From CAYIYO01 sp964367715 (lineage in GTDB: Bacteria > Chlamydiota > Chlamydiia > Chlamydiales > Criblamydiaceae), in NCBI GenBank assembly GCA_964367715.1, contig CAYIYO010000051.1, positions 1 to 13,423 on the forward strand: 13,423 nucleotides of DNA, in the 5' to 3' direction. Below the pieces are notes generated by a model. It did no database searches. It saw nothing but the letters and a program-made list of their open reading frames with translations, and was not told the origin of the DNA. Numbering within the stretch: position 1 is the stretch's first letter; each line of letters starts with the position of its first letter. A program made the position numbers and the translations under genes. Below are positions 1 through 6,824 of the stretch, one piece after another.

Positions 1-38
1 GTATAAAAGATTTATGAGTTTTTAGCTTGACGCGTATG

Positions 39-61
39 CGCTACCGCGATGAAAACCTTAT
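39..61 (+). repeat. Box 2 of dispersed intergenic repeat, left copy
   Basis: The 23 bases here (key part GCTACCGCGATGAAAA) match the reverse complement of 13384-13406 at 21 of 23 positions. In both places the box lies about 20-70 bases from a copy of the TATACCGTTCGTGG-type box, in the same relative order and orientation. The two boxes therefore appear to be parts of one composite element. No coding potential is seen. Confidence 0.6.
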
Positions 62-79
62 CAAAAGCACCGTGATAAT

Positions 80-123
80 TATACCGCTCGTGCTTCAATA
101 TTTGACTTTTTTAGCATGTCAAA
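80..123 (+). repeat. Dispersed repeat, TATACCG box plus small hairpin (left copy)
   Basis: Positions 80-93 read TATACCGCTCGTGC, 12 of 14 identical to the TATACCGTTCGTGG box seen at 3617-3630. The following TTCAATATTTGA (94-105) matches the other copy at 11 of 12. TTTGAC at 101-106 can pair with GTCAAA at 118-123. The text then continues AAAGCCC, as in the copy at 3617. This is a diverged member of the intergenic repeat family, located downstream of the rplM-rpsI terminator. Confidence 0.6.
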
Positions 124-192
124 GCCCCGGGATTCACTGATAAAGATCTATAACCATTATTTTTTAAAATAAAAACTTACAAATAAGAGCGT

Positions 193-230
193 AAAAAAAC
201 CTTGAAGAGCGAGGGGCTCTGCAAGGTTTT
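193..230 (-). terminator. Rho-independent terminator of rplM-rpsI
   Basis: On the minus strand the arms AAAACCTTG and CAAGGTTTT (plus positions 222-230 and 196-204) pair. An inner AGAGC/GCTCT stem (206-210 with 216-220) closes on a 5-base loop. The stem is followed by seven T residues (A tract 193-199 on the plus strand). It sits 22 bases past the rpsI stop codon, where an operon terminator is expected. Confidence 0.93.
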
Positions 231-252
231 GAGAAAAGGGGTTGTAAGCAGA

Positions 253-642
253 TTAACGCTTAGAGAACTGACCTTTTTTACGTGCGCCACGGAGGCCGTA
301 TTTTTTACGTTCTTTCATTCTAGAATCGCGTGTAAGGAAGCCATCGCCTTTAAATTCGGAGCGGCGGTCTTCGCTTTCTTGAACCAAAGCGCGTGCAATG
401 CCGTGACGGATTGCTGCTGCTTGGCCTTCGATTCCCCCGCCTTTAACGCGAATGATAAGGTCGTACTTGCCGACACCTTCGATTTTTGCTAAAGGGAGTA
501 GAGCGGCTTTGCGCTGGATTGCGAGAGGAAAGTACTCATCAAAGCTTTTGCCATTGATGTCAATTTTACCTGTACCGAAGGGTCTAACGCGAACGGATGC
601 AACAGAAGTTTTTCTGCGGCCTGTCTCAACAAATTCTTCCAA
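253..642 (-). CDS. rpsI: Small ribosomal subunit protein S9 (uS9)
   Basis: Component of the 30S subunit head whose C-terminal tail reaches toward the P-site tRNA. The 129-residue product is the usual bacterial length. It shows the family features: TGRRKTSVASVR near the N-terminus, the central GGGIEGQAAAIRHGIARAL stretch, and the basic tail KERKKYGLRGARKKGQFSKR ending in the invariant SKR. The start is a TTG at 640-642. No in-frame ATG gives the family N-terminus, and the TTG is preceded at close spacing by GAGGTG. It lies 17 bases after the rplM stop, the standard bacterial L13-S9 order, and a strong terminator follows. A nearby GTG inside the Shine-Dalgarno region is out of frame and so is not the start. 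Confidence 0.96.
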   Translation of the reverse strand: MEEFVETGRRKTSVASVRVRPFGTGKIDINGKSFDEYFPLAIQRKAALLPLAKIEGVGKYDLIIRVKGGGIEGQAAAIRHGIARALVQESEDRRSEFKGDGFLTRDSRMKERKKYGLRGARKKGQFSKR

Positions 643-659
643 AATTCACCTCTATCAAA

Positions 660-1115
660 TTAAAAATTGACTACTACTGGTTGTTGTGCGGCGAGATCAT
701 GCTCGTTACCTGCAAACACGCGGAGACGTTTCAACTGTTGGCGAGAGATACATGTTCTAGGCATCATCCCTTTTACAGCGTGTTCAATGGGAAAGCAAGG
801 CTTTTTCGCTTGCATGTCACAATATGCGATTTCTCGGAGATTTCCGACATATCCGGTATGGTAGCGGTAGAGTTTTTGAACTTTTTTGTTACCAGTGACC
901 TTAATTTTACCTGCGTTTAGGACGATGACGCCACTACCGCAATCCACATCTGGAGTGAAGGTCGGCTTATGCTTGCCACGCAGGATTTTTGTAATTTCAG
1001 ATGCCAAGCGGCCCAATGTCAAACCTGAGGCATCAAGGACGAACCAGTCGTGCTTCACTTCTCTCGGTTTCAGGTTTTGGGTTCTGGCAAATACAGCTTT
1101 TGTTTGGTTTTCCAT
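660..1115 (-). CDS. rplM: Large ribosomal subunit protein L13 (uL13)
   Basis: Early-assembly protein of the 50S subunit that binds 23S rRNA. The product has 151 residues, a little longer than the roughly 142 of E. coli. L13 landmarks are visible: WFVLDASGLTLGRLASEI near the N-terminus, PDVDCGSGVIVLNAGKIKVTG in the middle, YRYHTGYVGNLREI, and the C-terminal signature region AVKGMMPRTCISRQQLKRLRVFAGNEHDLAAQQP. It begins with ATG and has AGGA upstream. It is the first gene of the rplM-rpsI operon, expressed from the promoter at 1165-1194. Confidence 0.97.
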   Translation of the reverse strand: MENQTKAVFARTQNLKPREVKHDWFVLDASGLTLGRLASEITKILRGKHKPTFTPDVDCGSGVIVLNAGKIKVTGNKKVQKLYRYHTGYVGNLREIAYCDMQAKKPCFPIEHAVKGMMPRTCISRQQLKRLRVFAGNEHDLAAQQPVVVNF

Positions 1116-1164
1116 GATCGGTGTTTCCTATCTATCCTAAGGGATTTTTATCTAATCACGCACA

Positions 1165-1194
1165 ATCATACTCATTTCCCTCTATTTTTGCCAA
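1165..1194 (-). promoter_or_regulatory. Predicted sigma-70-type promoter of rplM-rpsI
   Basis: On the minus strand TTGGCA (plus 1189-1194) and TATGAT (plus 1165-1170) are separated by 18 bases. Transcription would start about 40-45 bases before the rplM ATG. It lies back to back with the miaB promoter on the other strand. Prediction is from hexamer match and spacing only. Confidence 0.7.
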
Positions 1195-1206
1195 GAGTTT
1201 TCTCGA

Positions 1207-1235
1207 TTGTTTTTTAGAGGAGGATCGATTAAAAT
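1207..1235 (+). promoter_or_regulatory. Predicted sigma-70-type promoter of miaB
   Basis: TTGTTT (1207-1212) and TAAAAT (1230-1235) are separated by 17 bases, about 40 bases before the miaB ATG. It is divergent from the rplM promoter with about 12 bases between the two -35 boxes, so polymerase binding at one could influence the other. Confidence 0.6.
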
Positions 1236-1274
1236 TCCTGTTCTAATTCATAGAGAGAGGCGGAGACGTTAAAA

Positions 1275-2597
1275 ATGGAAGATATCCTTAAAACTTTTTT
1301 TATAAAAACCTATGGTTGCCAGATGAATGAGCTGGACAGCGAGGTCATGAGAGGGATGCTGGAACAGAGGGGGTTGCGTCGTACTGACGAGGAAGAAAAG
1401 GCGGATTTAATCCTTTTTAACACCTGCTCGATCCGCGACCATGCCGAACGTAAAGCGATGGGAAAGATTGGGCGATTGGGAAAGAATCGACAGACTCAGG
1501 CAGTGATTGGAGTGACTGGTTGCATGGCAAATGCTAAGAAAGACAGCCTTTTTAAGAAATTGCCGCACATTGATTTCGTATTGGGAACGAATAATATTCA
1601 CGAACTTAATGGGGTTTTGGATGAAGTCCTTGCGTCAAAGACCAAGATTACCCGTACCGATGAACGCTTTGAACATGAGATTGATTATTTAGGGGCGCAG
1701 CGGGATGATAAGGTGAAGGCACATGTCTCGATTATCCGTGGGTGCGACAAATTTTGCACCTATTGTGTAGTGCCGTATACGCGTGGACCTGAGGTGTCAC
1801 GCTCTCCTGATGATATTGTGGAAGAGGTGCGCGGACTTGTGGCCAATGGCTACAAAGAAATCACTTTGTTAGGACAGAATGTGAACAGCTATGGAAAAGA
1901 TGTTCCTGAATGGAACTGTTTATTTCATGACCTTCTCCAAAGACTGGACGCCATTCAGGGTCTCAAACGCATTCGCTTTATGACAAGTCATCCCATAGAC
2001 ATTACGCGTGAGCTGATGGAGGCTGTGCGGGACCTTCCTTCTTTATGTGAATTTATTCACTTTCCGATTCAGTCAGGCTCTGATCGTGTGTTGCGAAAGA
2101 TGCACCGCATTTATACCAAAGAGCAGTATCTCGAAAAGATTCGCCTTTTTAGAGAAATTGCGCCTAACGTTGTTTTTGGAACGGATATTATTGTCGGATT
2201 CCCTACAGAGACCGAAGAAGAATTTCAGGAAACATATGATGTACTGAAAGAGATTGAGTATGGGGTGGCATTTATTTTTGCTTATAGCCAACGAAAAGGG
2301 ACGCCGGCGATGCGTTGGAAGGATGATATCAGCGAAGAAATAAAAAATGACCGGTTACACCGTTTGATGGTACTGCAAGAAGAAATTTATGGTAAGCAAC
2401 GACAGGCAATGCTTGGTGCTGAGGTGGAAGTGTTGGTAGAAAATTGCAGTCTTAAAGATGAGCGCATGTTAAAAGGGCGGACTCGCTGCTGGAAAAATGT
2501 CATTTTCCCTGGCAATAAAGGATTAATCGGATCCTTACAGCGGGTAAAAATCCATAGCTTCACGAAACAAACGCTAGTGGGAACGCTTTTGATATAG
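1275..2597 (+). CDS. miaB: tRNA-2-methylthio-N6-dimethylallyladenosine synthase
   Basis: Radical SAM methylthiotransferase that adds a 2-methylthio group to i6A at position 37 of tRNAs reading UNN codons, giving ms2i6A. The 440-residue length is normal. The N-terminal UPF0004 domain carries the three auxiliary-cluster cysteines C15 (KTYGCQMNELDS), C51 (FNTCSIRDHAERK) and C83 (GVTGCMA). The radical SAM motif is CDKFCTYC with C157, C161 and C164, followed by VVPYTRGPEVSR. A C-terminal TRAM domain spans roughly residues 378-440. The KTYGCQMN and IRDHAERK motifs favour MiaB over the MtaB and RimO branches. The ATG start has GGAG nine bases upstream. Its last 24 bases overlap the convergent ankyrin gene. 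It is apparently monocistronic. Confidence 0.96.
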   Translation: MEDILKTFFIKTYGCQMNELDSEVMRGMLEQRGLRRTDEEEKADLILFNTCSIRDHAERKAMGKIGRLGKNRQTQAVIGVTGCMANAKKDSLFKKLPHIDFVLGTNNIHELNGVLDEVLASKTKITRTDERFEHEIDYLGAQRDDKVKAHVSIIRGCDKFCTYCVVPYTRGPEVSRSPDDIVEEVRGLVANGYKEITLLGQNVNSYGKDVPEWNCLFHDLLQRLDAIQGLKRIRFMTSHPIDITRELMEAVRDLPSLCEFIHFPIQSGSDRVLRKMHRIYTKEQYLEKIRLFREIAPNVVFGTDIIVGFPTETEEEFQETYDVLKEIEYGVAFIFAYSQRKGTPAMRWKDDISEEIKNDRLHRLMVLQEEIYGKQRQAMLGAEVEVLVENCSLKDERMLKGRTRCWKNVIFPGNKGLIGSLQRVKIHSFTKQTLVGTLLI

Positions 2598-3539
2598 AAG
2601 CCTTAAAAGGGAAACTCTGAAACTCTCTTCTTTTTCATCGAAATGAAAACTCTCCGATTTTTCTATCAAAAGTGCTTCCTTTTGCTGTCGAGTCAGGAAG
2701 CGACCAAGGACTTTGGTTGCCTGTGTGTGGTTTTGCAGTAAGCTTACGCTAACAGGAGTATGCCCGTTCAGATTAACTGTTATGCATTGAATCCGCTGCC
2801 CTCTTGACATTCCTGCTAATAAAACCTCTATCATGACCGTATTTCCAATAAAAGCTGCATGATGCAAAGGATAATTATAAATAAGGGGATTGGTTGTCAG
2901 CATTGAGAAACGTTGGTCAACTTCTTCTTTAGCAAAGAAAATTTCTTGGATTTTTCGCTCTTTTATTTCACGGAGATCGAAAAAAAAATCATTTAGTCTA
3001 AAAATTCTTTTTTTTTCGTCTTCACTTAAATGACTCCATATCAACTCTAGGGCAAAGATGTTTCTTGAACACATTGCTTGGTAGAGTGGGCAAAAAGGGG
3101 TTTTTGTGAAATTTAAATCGACGACGTAATTGTTAAAGGATTCTCCCCAAGAATTCAACATATTAAAAGCTAAAATACTGTTTTTTTTTAGCAGATCACA
3201 TAAAAATGCATGCGCTTTCACTGCATCTCTCTTTTGATTCCCTGGAATAGTATAATCGAGAAATTGTGCAAATTCTTGCTCCATCACTACTGCAGAAAAG
3301 CGCATAATAGCGTTATTTTGTTCCTTCCTTAGAATACGGCAGACCTTAAAAAGAAAAGGACCATTGTCTTTGCCGTACTGAATATTGGATTTAATCCATT
3401 CCAAAAAATGTTCGACTAAAGAGGGATTGGCTTGTATTTCACGGAAAACTCTATTTTGTCCTGAAGGTCCTTTCAACCACAAAGTAAAAGGAACTTCTGC
3501 GACCTGCATAGATGAGAAAGAGGTTACAAGATTTGTCAT
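2574..3539 (-). CDS. Ankyrin-repeat-like protein, candidate host-interaction protein
   Basis: A 321-residue protein not recognised as a named family. The C-terminal third contains degenerate ankyrin repeats: YPLHHAAFIGNTVMIEVLLAG around residues 223-243, then a spacer and NLNGHTPVSVSLLQNHTQATKVLGRFL at 256-282. A weaker unit TPFCPLYQAMCSRNIFALELIW lies around 147-168. The first 140 residues are helical-looking and unassigned; no signal peptide or membrane helix is seen. The ATG at 3537-3539 is chosen because GGAG lies about six bases upstream; a TTG four codons earlier is part of that ribosome-binding sequence. The 3' end overlaps miaB by 24 bases. Ankyrin proteins are common effectors in intracellular bacteria, but secretion is only inferred here. 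Confidence 0.8.
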   Translation of the reverse strand: MTNLVTSFSSMQVAEVPFTLWLKGPSGQNRVFREIQANPSLVEHFLEWIKSNIQYGKDNGPFLFKVCRILRKEQNNAIMRFSAVVMEQEFAQFLDYTIPGNQKRDAVKAHAFLCDLLKKNSILAFNMLNSWGESFNNYVVDLNFTKTPFCPLYQAMCSRNIFALELIWSHLSEDEKKRIFRLNDFFFDLREIKERKIQEIFFAKEEVDQRFSMLTTNPLIYNYPLHHAAFIGNTVMIEVLLAGMSRGQRIQCITVNLNGHTPVSVSLLQNHTQATKVLGRFLTRQQKEALLIEKSESFHFDEKEESFRVSLLRLLYQKRSH

Positions 3540-3616
3540 TATTTTCTCCAAGATTAAAAGACTCTACCAGCAAAAGCCAAGAGGTAGACAGCTATCCCAC
3601 TTTTTTTTAACCAGTT

Positions 3617-3672
3617 TATACCGTTCGTGGTTCAAAATTTGATTTTTGGGCTGCGTCAAAGCCCAAAAATCA
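3617..3672 (+). repeat. Dispersed repeat copy with perfect 12-bp hairpin
   Basis: Begins with TATACCGTTCGTGG (3617-3630). Positions 3617-3641 (25 bases) are identical to the reverse complement of 13290-13314. It is followed by TGATTTTTGGGC (3640-3651), a 9-base loop, and the perfect complement GCCCAAAAATCA (3661-3672). The loop text GCGTCAAA recalls GTCAAA at 118-123 in the left copy. The hairpin abuts the N gap. Confidence 0.85.
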
Positions 3673-3682
3673 NNNNNNNNNN
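3673..3682. other. 10-base run of N (assembly gap or masked bases)
   Basis: Ten N residues lie at the centre of the head-to-head repeat pair. Strong hairpins and long A/T homopolymers on both sides are a plausible cause of the sequencing failure. The true length is unknown. Confidence 0.95.
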
Positions 3683-3710
3683 TTTTTTAAAACTTATAAC
3701 CCTTTTTGTG

Positions 3711-3776
3711 TTAAAAATTTTTTTTTTGGGGCTCCTACAAACAAAAAAAAAAAATTTTTAACCCACGAACGGTATA
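3711..3776 (-). repeat. Dispersed repeat copy, inverted partner with A/T-rich hairpin
   Basis: On the minus strand it begins TATACCGTTCGTGG (plus 3763-3776), an exact 14-base match to 3617-3630 in opposite orientation. An inverted repeat follows: TTAAAAA plus a T10 run (3711-3727) faces an A12 run plus TTTTTAA (3743-3761). The GGGGCTCC-containing loop is in between. It repeats the plan box-then-hairpin of the other copies, although the stem sequence differs. Confidence 0.75.
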
Positions 3777-3866
3777 TAGCGTAGCGGTCAAGTGCTATAT
3801 ATATACTTGCTAATGAACTTCATGAGCTAATCGAAAAACAATTATTAATAATTTAATTAACAACAC

Positions 3867-4388
3867 TTATTTAGGATCTTCTTTAATCACGCCACATGCG
3901 ACTTTTTCGCCTGCATTGCCTGTGGGTTGTGTCTTGAAATCGTCTTCTTTTTCGTGGACGATGACTGCTTTATCGATGATGTTATTGGTGCCTTCTAAAG
4001 CGATGACGTGATCGACAACATCATAGTGCGCGTGGCCATTTTTATCGGCTTCGATATTACCTAGATCCCCTACATGACGAATTGCTGCATTGGGTGCTCC
4101 ATGTGCTTTGTTGTCTGGATTGAAATGTCCACCTGCAGAAGATGCGTTGTGAGCGCTGCAGTCGCCGTGTTCGTGAACGTGGAATCCATGTTTGCCTGGA
4201 GAAAGCCCTTCGATATCGGCAACAATGCGAACACCACCTTCTTCAACAGAGGTAAAAGTGACCTTTCCTTTTACTTTGCTTCCTTTCGTAGGATGGAGTT
4301 CTGCTGTTGCTGATTTGCTTTGAAAGCTTGAAAGTGTGGTAATTGCCAAGAAGGCGCAACCTAAAGTGAGTAGTGTGCGGTAAGCCAT
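3867..4388 (-). CDS. sodC: Secreted Cu/Zn superoxide dismutase
   Basis: Converts superoxide to oxygen and peroxide outside the cytoplasm. The 173-residue precursor has an N-terminal signal peptide (hydrophobic residues 5-19; possible cleavage after A27-T28-A29). All metal ligands of the family are visible: copper H70, H72, H88 and H145; zinc H88 (bridging), H96, H105 and D108. C77 and C165 would form the conserved disulfide. Motifs are GFHVHEHGDC, AGGHFNP, HGAP, HVGDLGN, HEKEDD and GNAGEKVACGVI. The active-site arginine of most members (R143 of human SOD1) is replaced by K162, a conservative change. The ATG has AAGGAGA just upstream. It is downstream of the lipoprotein gene but separated from it by a predicted terminator, so it may have its own promoter, which I could not place confidently. 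Confidence 0.95.
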   Translation of the reverse strand: MAYRTLLTLGCAFLAITTLSSFQSKSATAELHPTKGSKVKGKVTFTSVEEGGVRIVADIEGLSPGKHGFHVHEHGDCSAHNASSAGGHFNPDNKAHGAPNAAIRHVGDLGNIEADKNGHAHYDVVDHVIALEGTNNIIDKAVIVHEKEDDFKTQPTGNAGEKVACGVIKEDPK

Positions 4389-4430
4389 GATCTTCTCCTT
4401 GTTGATTAATCTTTTTTATTTGTCGCCATA

Positions 4431-4479
4431 AAAATAGCCCAAGGTAGAGACTGCCAAAGCTGCACTACATTTGGGCTAT
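4431..4479 (-). terminator. Predicted terminator between lipoprotein gene and sodC
   Basis: On the minus strand ATAGCCCAA (plus 4471-4479) pairs with TTGGGCTAT (plus 4434-4442). The loop is 28 bases long and can itself form a small GTAG/CTAC stem. A short T run follows. It sits 11 bases after the lipoprotein stop. The long loop makes it weaker than the rpsI terminator, so partial readthrough into sodC is possible. Confidence 0.6.
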
Positions 4480-4489
4480 ATGGAATGTT

Positions 4490-4705
4490 CTACTGATTTG
4501 TGTTTTTTGGAGCCTGCTCCGCAGGTTGATCTGGCTGTGTTGTGGGAAGCTCTTCGTTAGTTGTTTTTAGGGCCGCTTCTTTTTTTTGCGCGTCTTCTTT
4601 CATTTCTTCGCGCCCTTCATGTTCAGCGGATCTTTTGTGTCCATCTTCCATGTTGCAACCTGTTGCAATCATGCCAATTAATGCCAGCAATGCTAGTTTT
4701 TTCAT
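4490..4705 (-). CDS. Small putative lipoprotein
   Basis: A 71-residue protein of unrecognised family. It starts MKKLALLALIGMIATGC: two lysines, a hydrophobic stretch and a lipobox-like ATGC ending at C17, the likely lipidated cysteine, so membrane anchoring after signal peptidase II is expected. The mature part is short, highly charged and hydrophilic (many E, K, D), ending in a Pro/Gln/Thr-rich tail, with no recognisable domain. The ATG at 4703-4705 is preferred over a TTG two codons upstream because AAGGAG lies about seven bases before the ATG and the TTG is within that region. It has a good promoter at 4743-4771 and its own terminator. Alanine at -3 of the lipobox is less usual than leucine. 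Confidence 0.75.
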   Translation of the reverse strand: MKKLALLALIGMIATGCNMEDGHKRSAEHEGREEMKEDAQKKEAALKTTNEELPTTQPDQPAEQAPKNTNQ

Positions 4706-4742
4706 CGTCAACTCCTTTTAAATTAAAAACTTGGTTGAATCT

Positions 4743-4771
4743 ATTCTATGTAAAGAGTAATTTATACGCAA
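4743..4771 (-). promoter_or_regulatory. Predicted sigma-70-type promoter of the lipoprotein gene
   Basis: On the minus strand TTGCGT (plus 4766-4771) and TAGAAT (plus 4743-4748) are separated by exactly 17 bases, about 38 bases before the ATG. It lies just after the end of ligA. The lipoprotein gene is therefore likely a separate transcription unit rather than the tail of the ligA operon. Confidence 0.7.
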
Positions 4772-4827
4772 CAGCAGTAATAGCGATTAATTCTTAGTCA
4801 CTTAATGAAAATAAAGAAAATTATTCT

Positions 4828-6822
4828 TTACAACATTTGATCAAAATCGGCTTCTGAAAGCACGGAAACGCCCAAAGCCTGTGCTTTGTCTAGCTTGGAT
4901 CCGGCGGCTTCGCCTGCGAGAAGAAAGTCTGTCTTTTTAGAGACAGCATTGGTGACAACCCCTCCACGTTCTTTTATTAAAGATGCCGCGGAGGAACGCG
5001 TATAGTTTGAAAGGGAACCCGTGAGGACGAAGGTTTTTCCGTTAAAGGCATGTGCGCCGAAGGATTTGACTTCGACATTTTTAGGAATAATACCTAGTTC
5101 GAGAAGACGTTGGAGCTCTTGTTGGTGGGAGGGATTTGCAAAAAAATCGACGAGAGCAGAAGCAACTTTACTTCCAATGCCATCAATTTGCATGAGAGCG
5201 TCATAGGTAAAGGTACGAAGAGAGTCGACGCTGCCTGCTTTTTTAGCAAGGAGTTCGGCTGTTCCTATTCCGACGTATTTTATTCCTAACCCCATGATGA
5301 AACGGTCTAGGGTCACATTTTTGGAGTGTTCGATACTTTTTAAAAGATTATCGATCGATTTCTCTTTAAATCCGTCCAGTGTTGCCAACTGAGTGGCATT
5401 TAAAGTATAGATATCCGAGGGCTGGGAGATGAATCCACGGTTCACTAATTGTTCTGCAACTTTAATTCCCAGATTGTCGATGTCCATTGCGGACTTACCA
5501 GCGAAATGGAGAATGCGTCGCAGCACTTGTGCGGGACAATCGGAGAGGTTGGGACAGCGTACAGCGACTTCGCCTGGAACTCTTTCGACTTCTGCTCCGC
5601 AGCTTGGGCAGGTGGTTGGCATGATCCATGGCTGACTGTTTTCGGGACGCTGAAGAAAGTCAACTTCTACGACTTTGGGGATGACATCCCCCCCTTTTTC
5701 TATCGTCACCAGGTCGTTGACGCGGATGTCTTTGCGTTGTACCTCCTCTTCATTGTGGAGAGTTGCGCGTGCGATGGTGCTACCGGCGAGGAAGACAGGA
5801 GTCAATTCAGCGACAGGAGTTAACACACCCGTTCGCCCCACTTGGACCGTGATATGATGGATCCGTGTTTTTGCTTGTTCGGCGGCAAATTTATAGGCGA
5901 CTGCCCAGCGCGGATTTTTTCCTGTAACGCCCAGCTTTTGTTGTTCTTTGATGTCGTCGAGTTTGATGACCACTCCATCGATGTCGAAAGGAAGAGACTT
6001 ACGTTTTTCTCGTACCTTTTCGACAAAGTTCCATATTTCGTCGATTGACTCGCAGGCGGCGTGTAGAGCTAGAATGGGTAGCCCCCATTCCTTCATCAAA
6101 TCGTGTGAGGCAGACTGCTTTGTCAATATATCTAATGGAGCGTCCGCAATGCCATAAAAAACGATGGAAAGACGTCGTTTTGCGACTTCTTCCGGATTTA
6201 GGAGTTTTAGAGAACCTGCTGCGGCATTGCGAGGATTTGCCCATGCTTCGTCCCCTGCCTCTTCTTTTTCTTGATTCAGACGACTGAATTCTTGGTGGGG
6301 CATGAAGACTTCTCCGCGTATCTCTAATACTGGGGGAATATCTTTTCCATACAGCTGTAGAGGCAGGGCTTGGATCGTGCGCATGTTTGCGGTGATGTCG
6401 TCGCCTTGCTTGCCATCGCCTCGCGTTACCCCCCGGACGAAGAGACCATTTTCGTAGCGTGCTGAGATGGCGATGCCATCCATTTTAAGTTCGCACGAAA
6501 ATGTATTGTGAATTTTTCCGCCCAGCTTTTGGATGCGTCTGATAAAATCTTCCACCTCTTCTTTGCTATAGCTATTTGCTAGGGAAAGCATTGGCGTCGT
6601 ATGTTTAACGGATTTAAATCCTTCTGTTAGGGCTTCGCCAACGCGTTGGGAGGGTGAGCTGAACTCTATCCATTCAGGATGTTTCGCTTCTATTTCTTCT
6701 AGGCGCGTGTAAAGGAGATCGAATTCCTGATCGGAAATTTCAGGAGTGTGTTCGATGTAATAGAGGCGGGAGTGCTTCCATATTTCTTGACAGAGGGCGA
6801 GATAGTCTTCGTGTGATATCAT
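4828..6822 (-). CDS. ligA: NAD-dependent DNA ligase LigA
   Basis: Seals nicks between Okazaki fragments and in repair using NAD+. The 664 residues give the full bacterial architecture. Ia domain with YYxxxxPEISDxEFD-type motif at 21-35. Adenylation domain with catalytic K113 in ELKMDG, then EIRGEV at 167-172, DGVVIK at 282-287 and AYKF around K311. OB fold at about 320-390. Zinc finger C405, C408, C423, C429. Helix-hairpin-helix region about 440-560, and a C-terminal BRCT domain about 590-664 with GKTFVLTGSL. No key residue is missing. The ATG follows the stop of the preceding gene by 2 bases with only a weak GAGA upstream, so translation is probably coupled. Third gene of the mtaB operon. 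Confidence 0.97.
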   Translation of the reverse strand: MISHEDYLALCQEIWKHSRLYYIEHTPEISDQEFDLLYTRLEEIEAKHPEWIEFSSPSQRVGEALTEGFKSVKHTTPMLSLANSYSKEEVEDFIRRIQKLGGKIHNTFSCELKMDGIAISARYENGLFVRGVTRGDGKQGDDITANMRTIQALPLQLYGKDIPPVLEIRGEVFMPHQEFSRLNQEKEEAGDEAWANPRNAAAGSLKLLNPEEVAKRRLSIVFYGIADAPLDILTKQSASHDLMKEWGLPILALHAACESIDEIWNFVEKVREKRKSLPFDIDGVVIKLDDIKEQQKLGVTGKNPRWAVAYKFAAEQAKTRIHHITVQVGRTGVLTPVAELTPVFLAGSTIARATLHNEEEVQRKDIRVNDLVTIEKGGDVIPKVVEVDFLQRPENSQPWIMPTTCPSCGAEVERVPGEVAVRCPNLSDCPAQVLRRILHFAGKSAMDIDNLGIKVAEQLVNRGFISQPSDIYTLNATQLATLDGFKEKSIDNLLKSIEHSKNVTLDRFIMGLGIKYVGIGTAELLAKKAGSVDSLRTFTYDALMQIDGIGSKVASALVDFFANPSHQQELQRLLELGIIPKNVEVKSFGAHAFNGKTFVLTGSLSNYTRSSAASLIKERGGVVTNAVSKKTDFLLAGEAAGSKLDKAQALGVSVLSEADFDQML

Positions 6823-6824
6823 TG

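Larger units (their letters stand above)
3540..3866. other. Gene-free region carrying paired repeat elements
   Basis: This 327-base intergenic region between the ankyrin gene and sodC has no supportable gene. It contains two copies of the dispersed repeat facing each other (3617-3776) with a 10-N gap between them. An 8-bp inverted repeat follows (TATATAGC at 3773-3780, GCTATATA at 3794-3801, 13-base loop). Very A+T-rich sequence leads up to the sodC stop. No GC-rich terminator for sodC is visible. Confidence 0.7.

Noticed and set aside
1..252. A tRNA or other RNA gene upstream of the rpsI terminator
   Set aside because: No cloverleaf, anticodon arm or T-loop sequence could be found; only the repeat boxes and the terminator are visible.
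202..1140. Several open frames on the plus strand opposite rplM and rpsI
   Set aside because: They are antisense shadows of well-supported ribosomal protein genes and have no family features.
3540..3551. TTG start at 3551 for the ankyrin protein
   Set aside because: The TTG belongs to the TTGGAG ribosome-binding sequence that serves the ATG at 3539.
4350..4388. Lipoprotein signal in SodC (cysteine at residue 11)
   Set aside because: The sequence before the cysteine (LTLG) does not fit a lipobox and the hydrophobic region continues past it; an ordinary signal peptide is more likely.
4706..4711. TTG start at 4711 for the small lipoprotein
   Set aside because: It directly follows the AAGGAG sequence with no spacing; the ATG at 4705 is correctly spaced.
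5449..5823. A 124-residue open frame on the plus strand inside ligA
   Set aside because: Antisense to conserved ligase coding sequence including the zinc finger; no ribosome-binding site or recognisable product.
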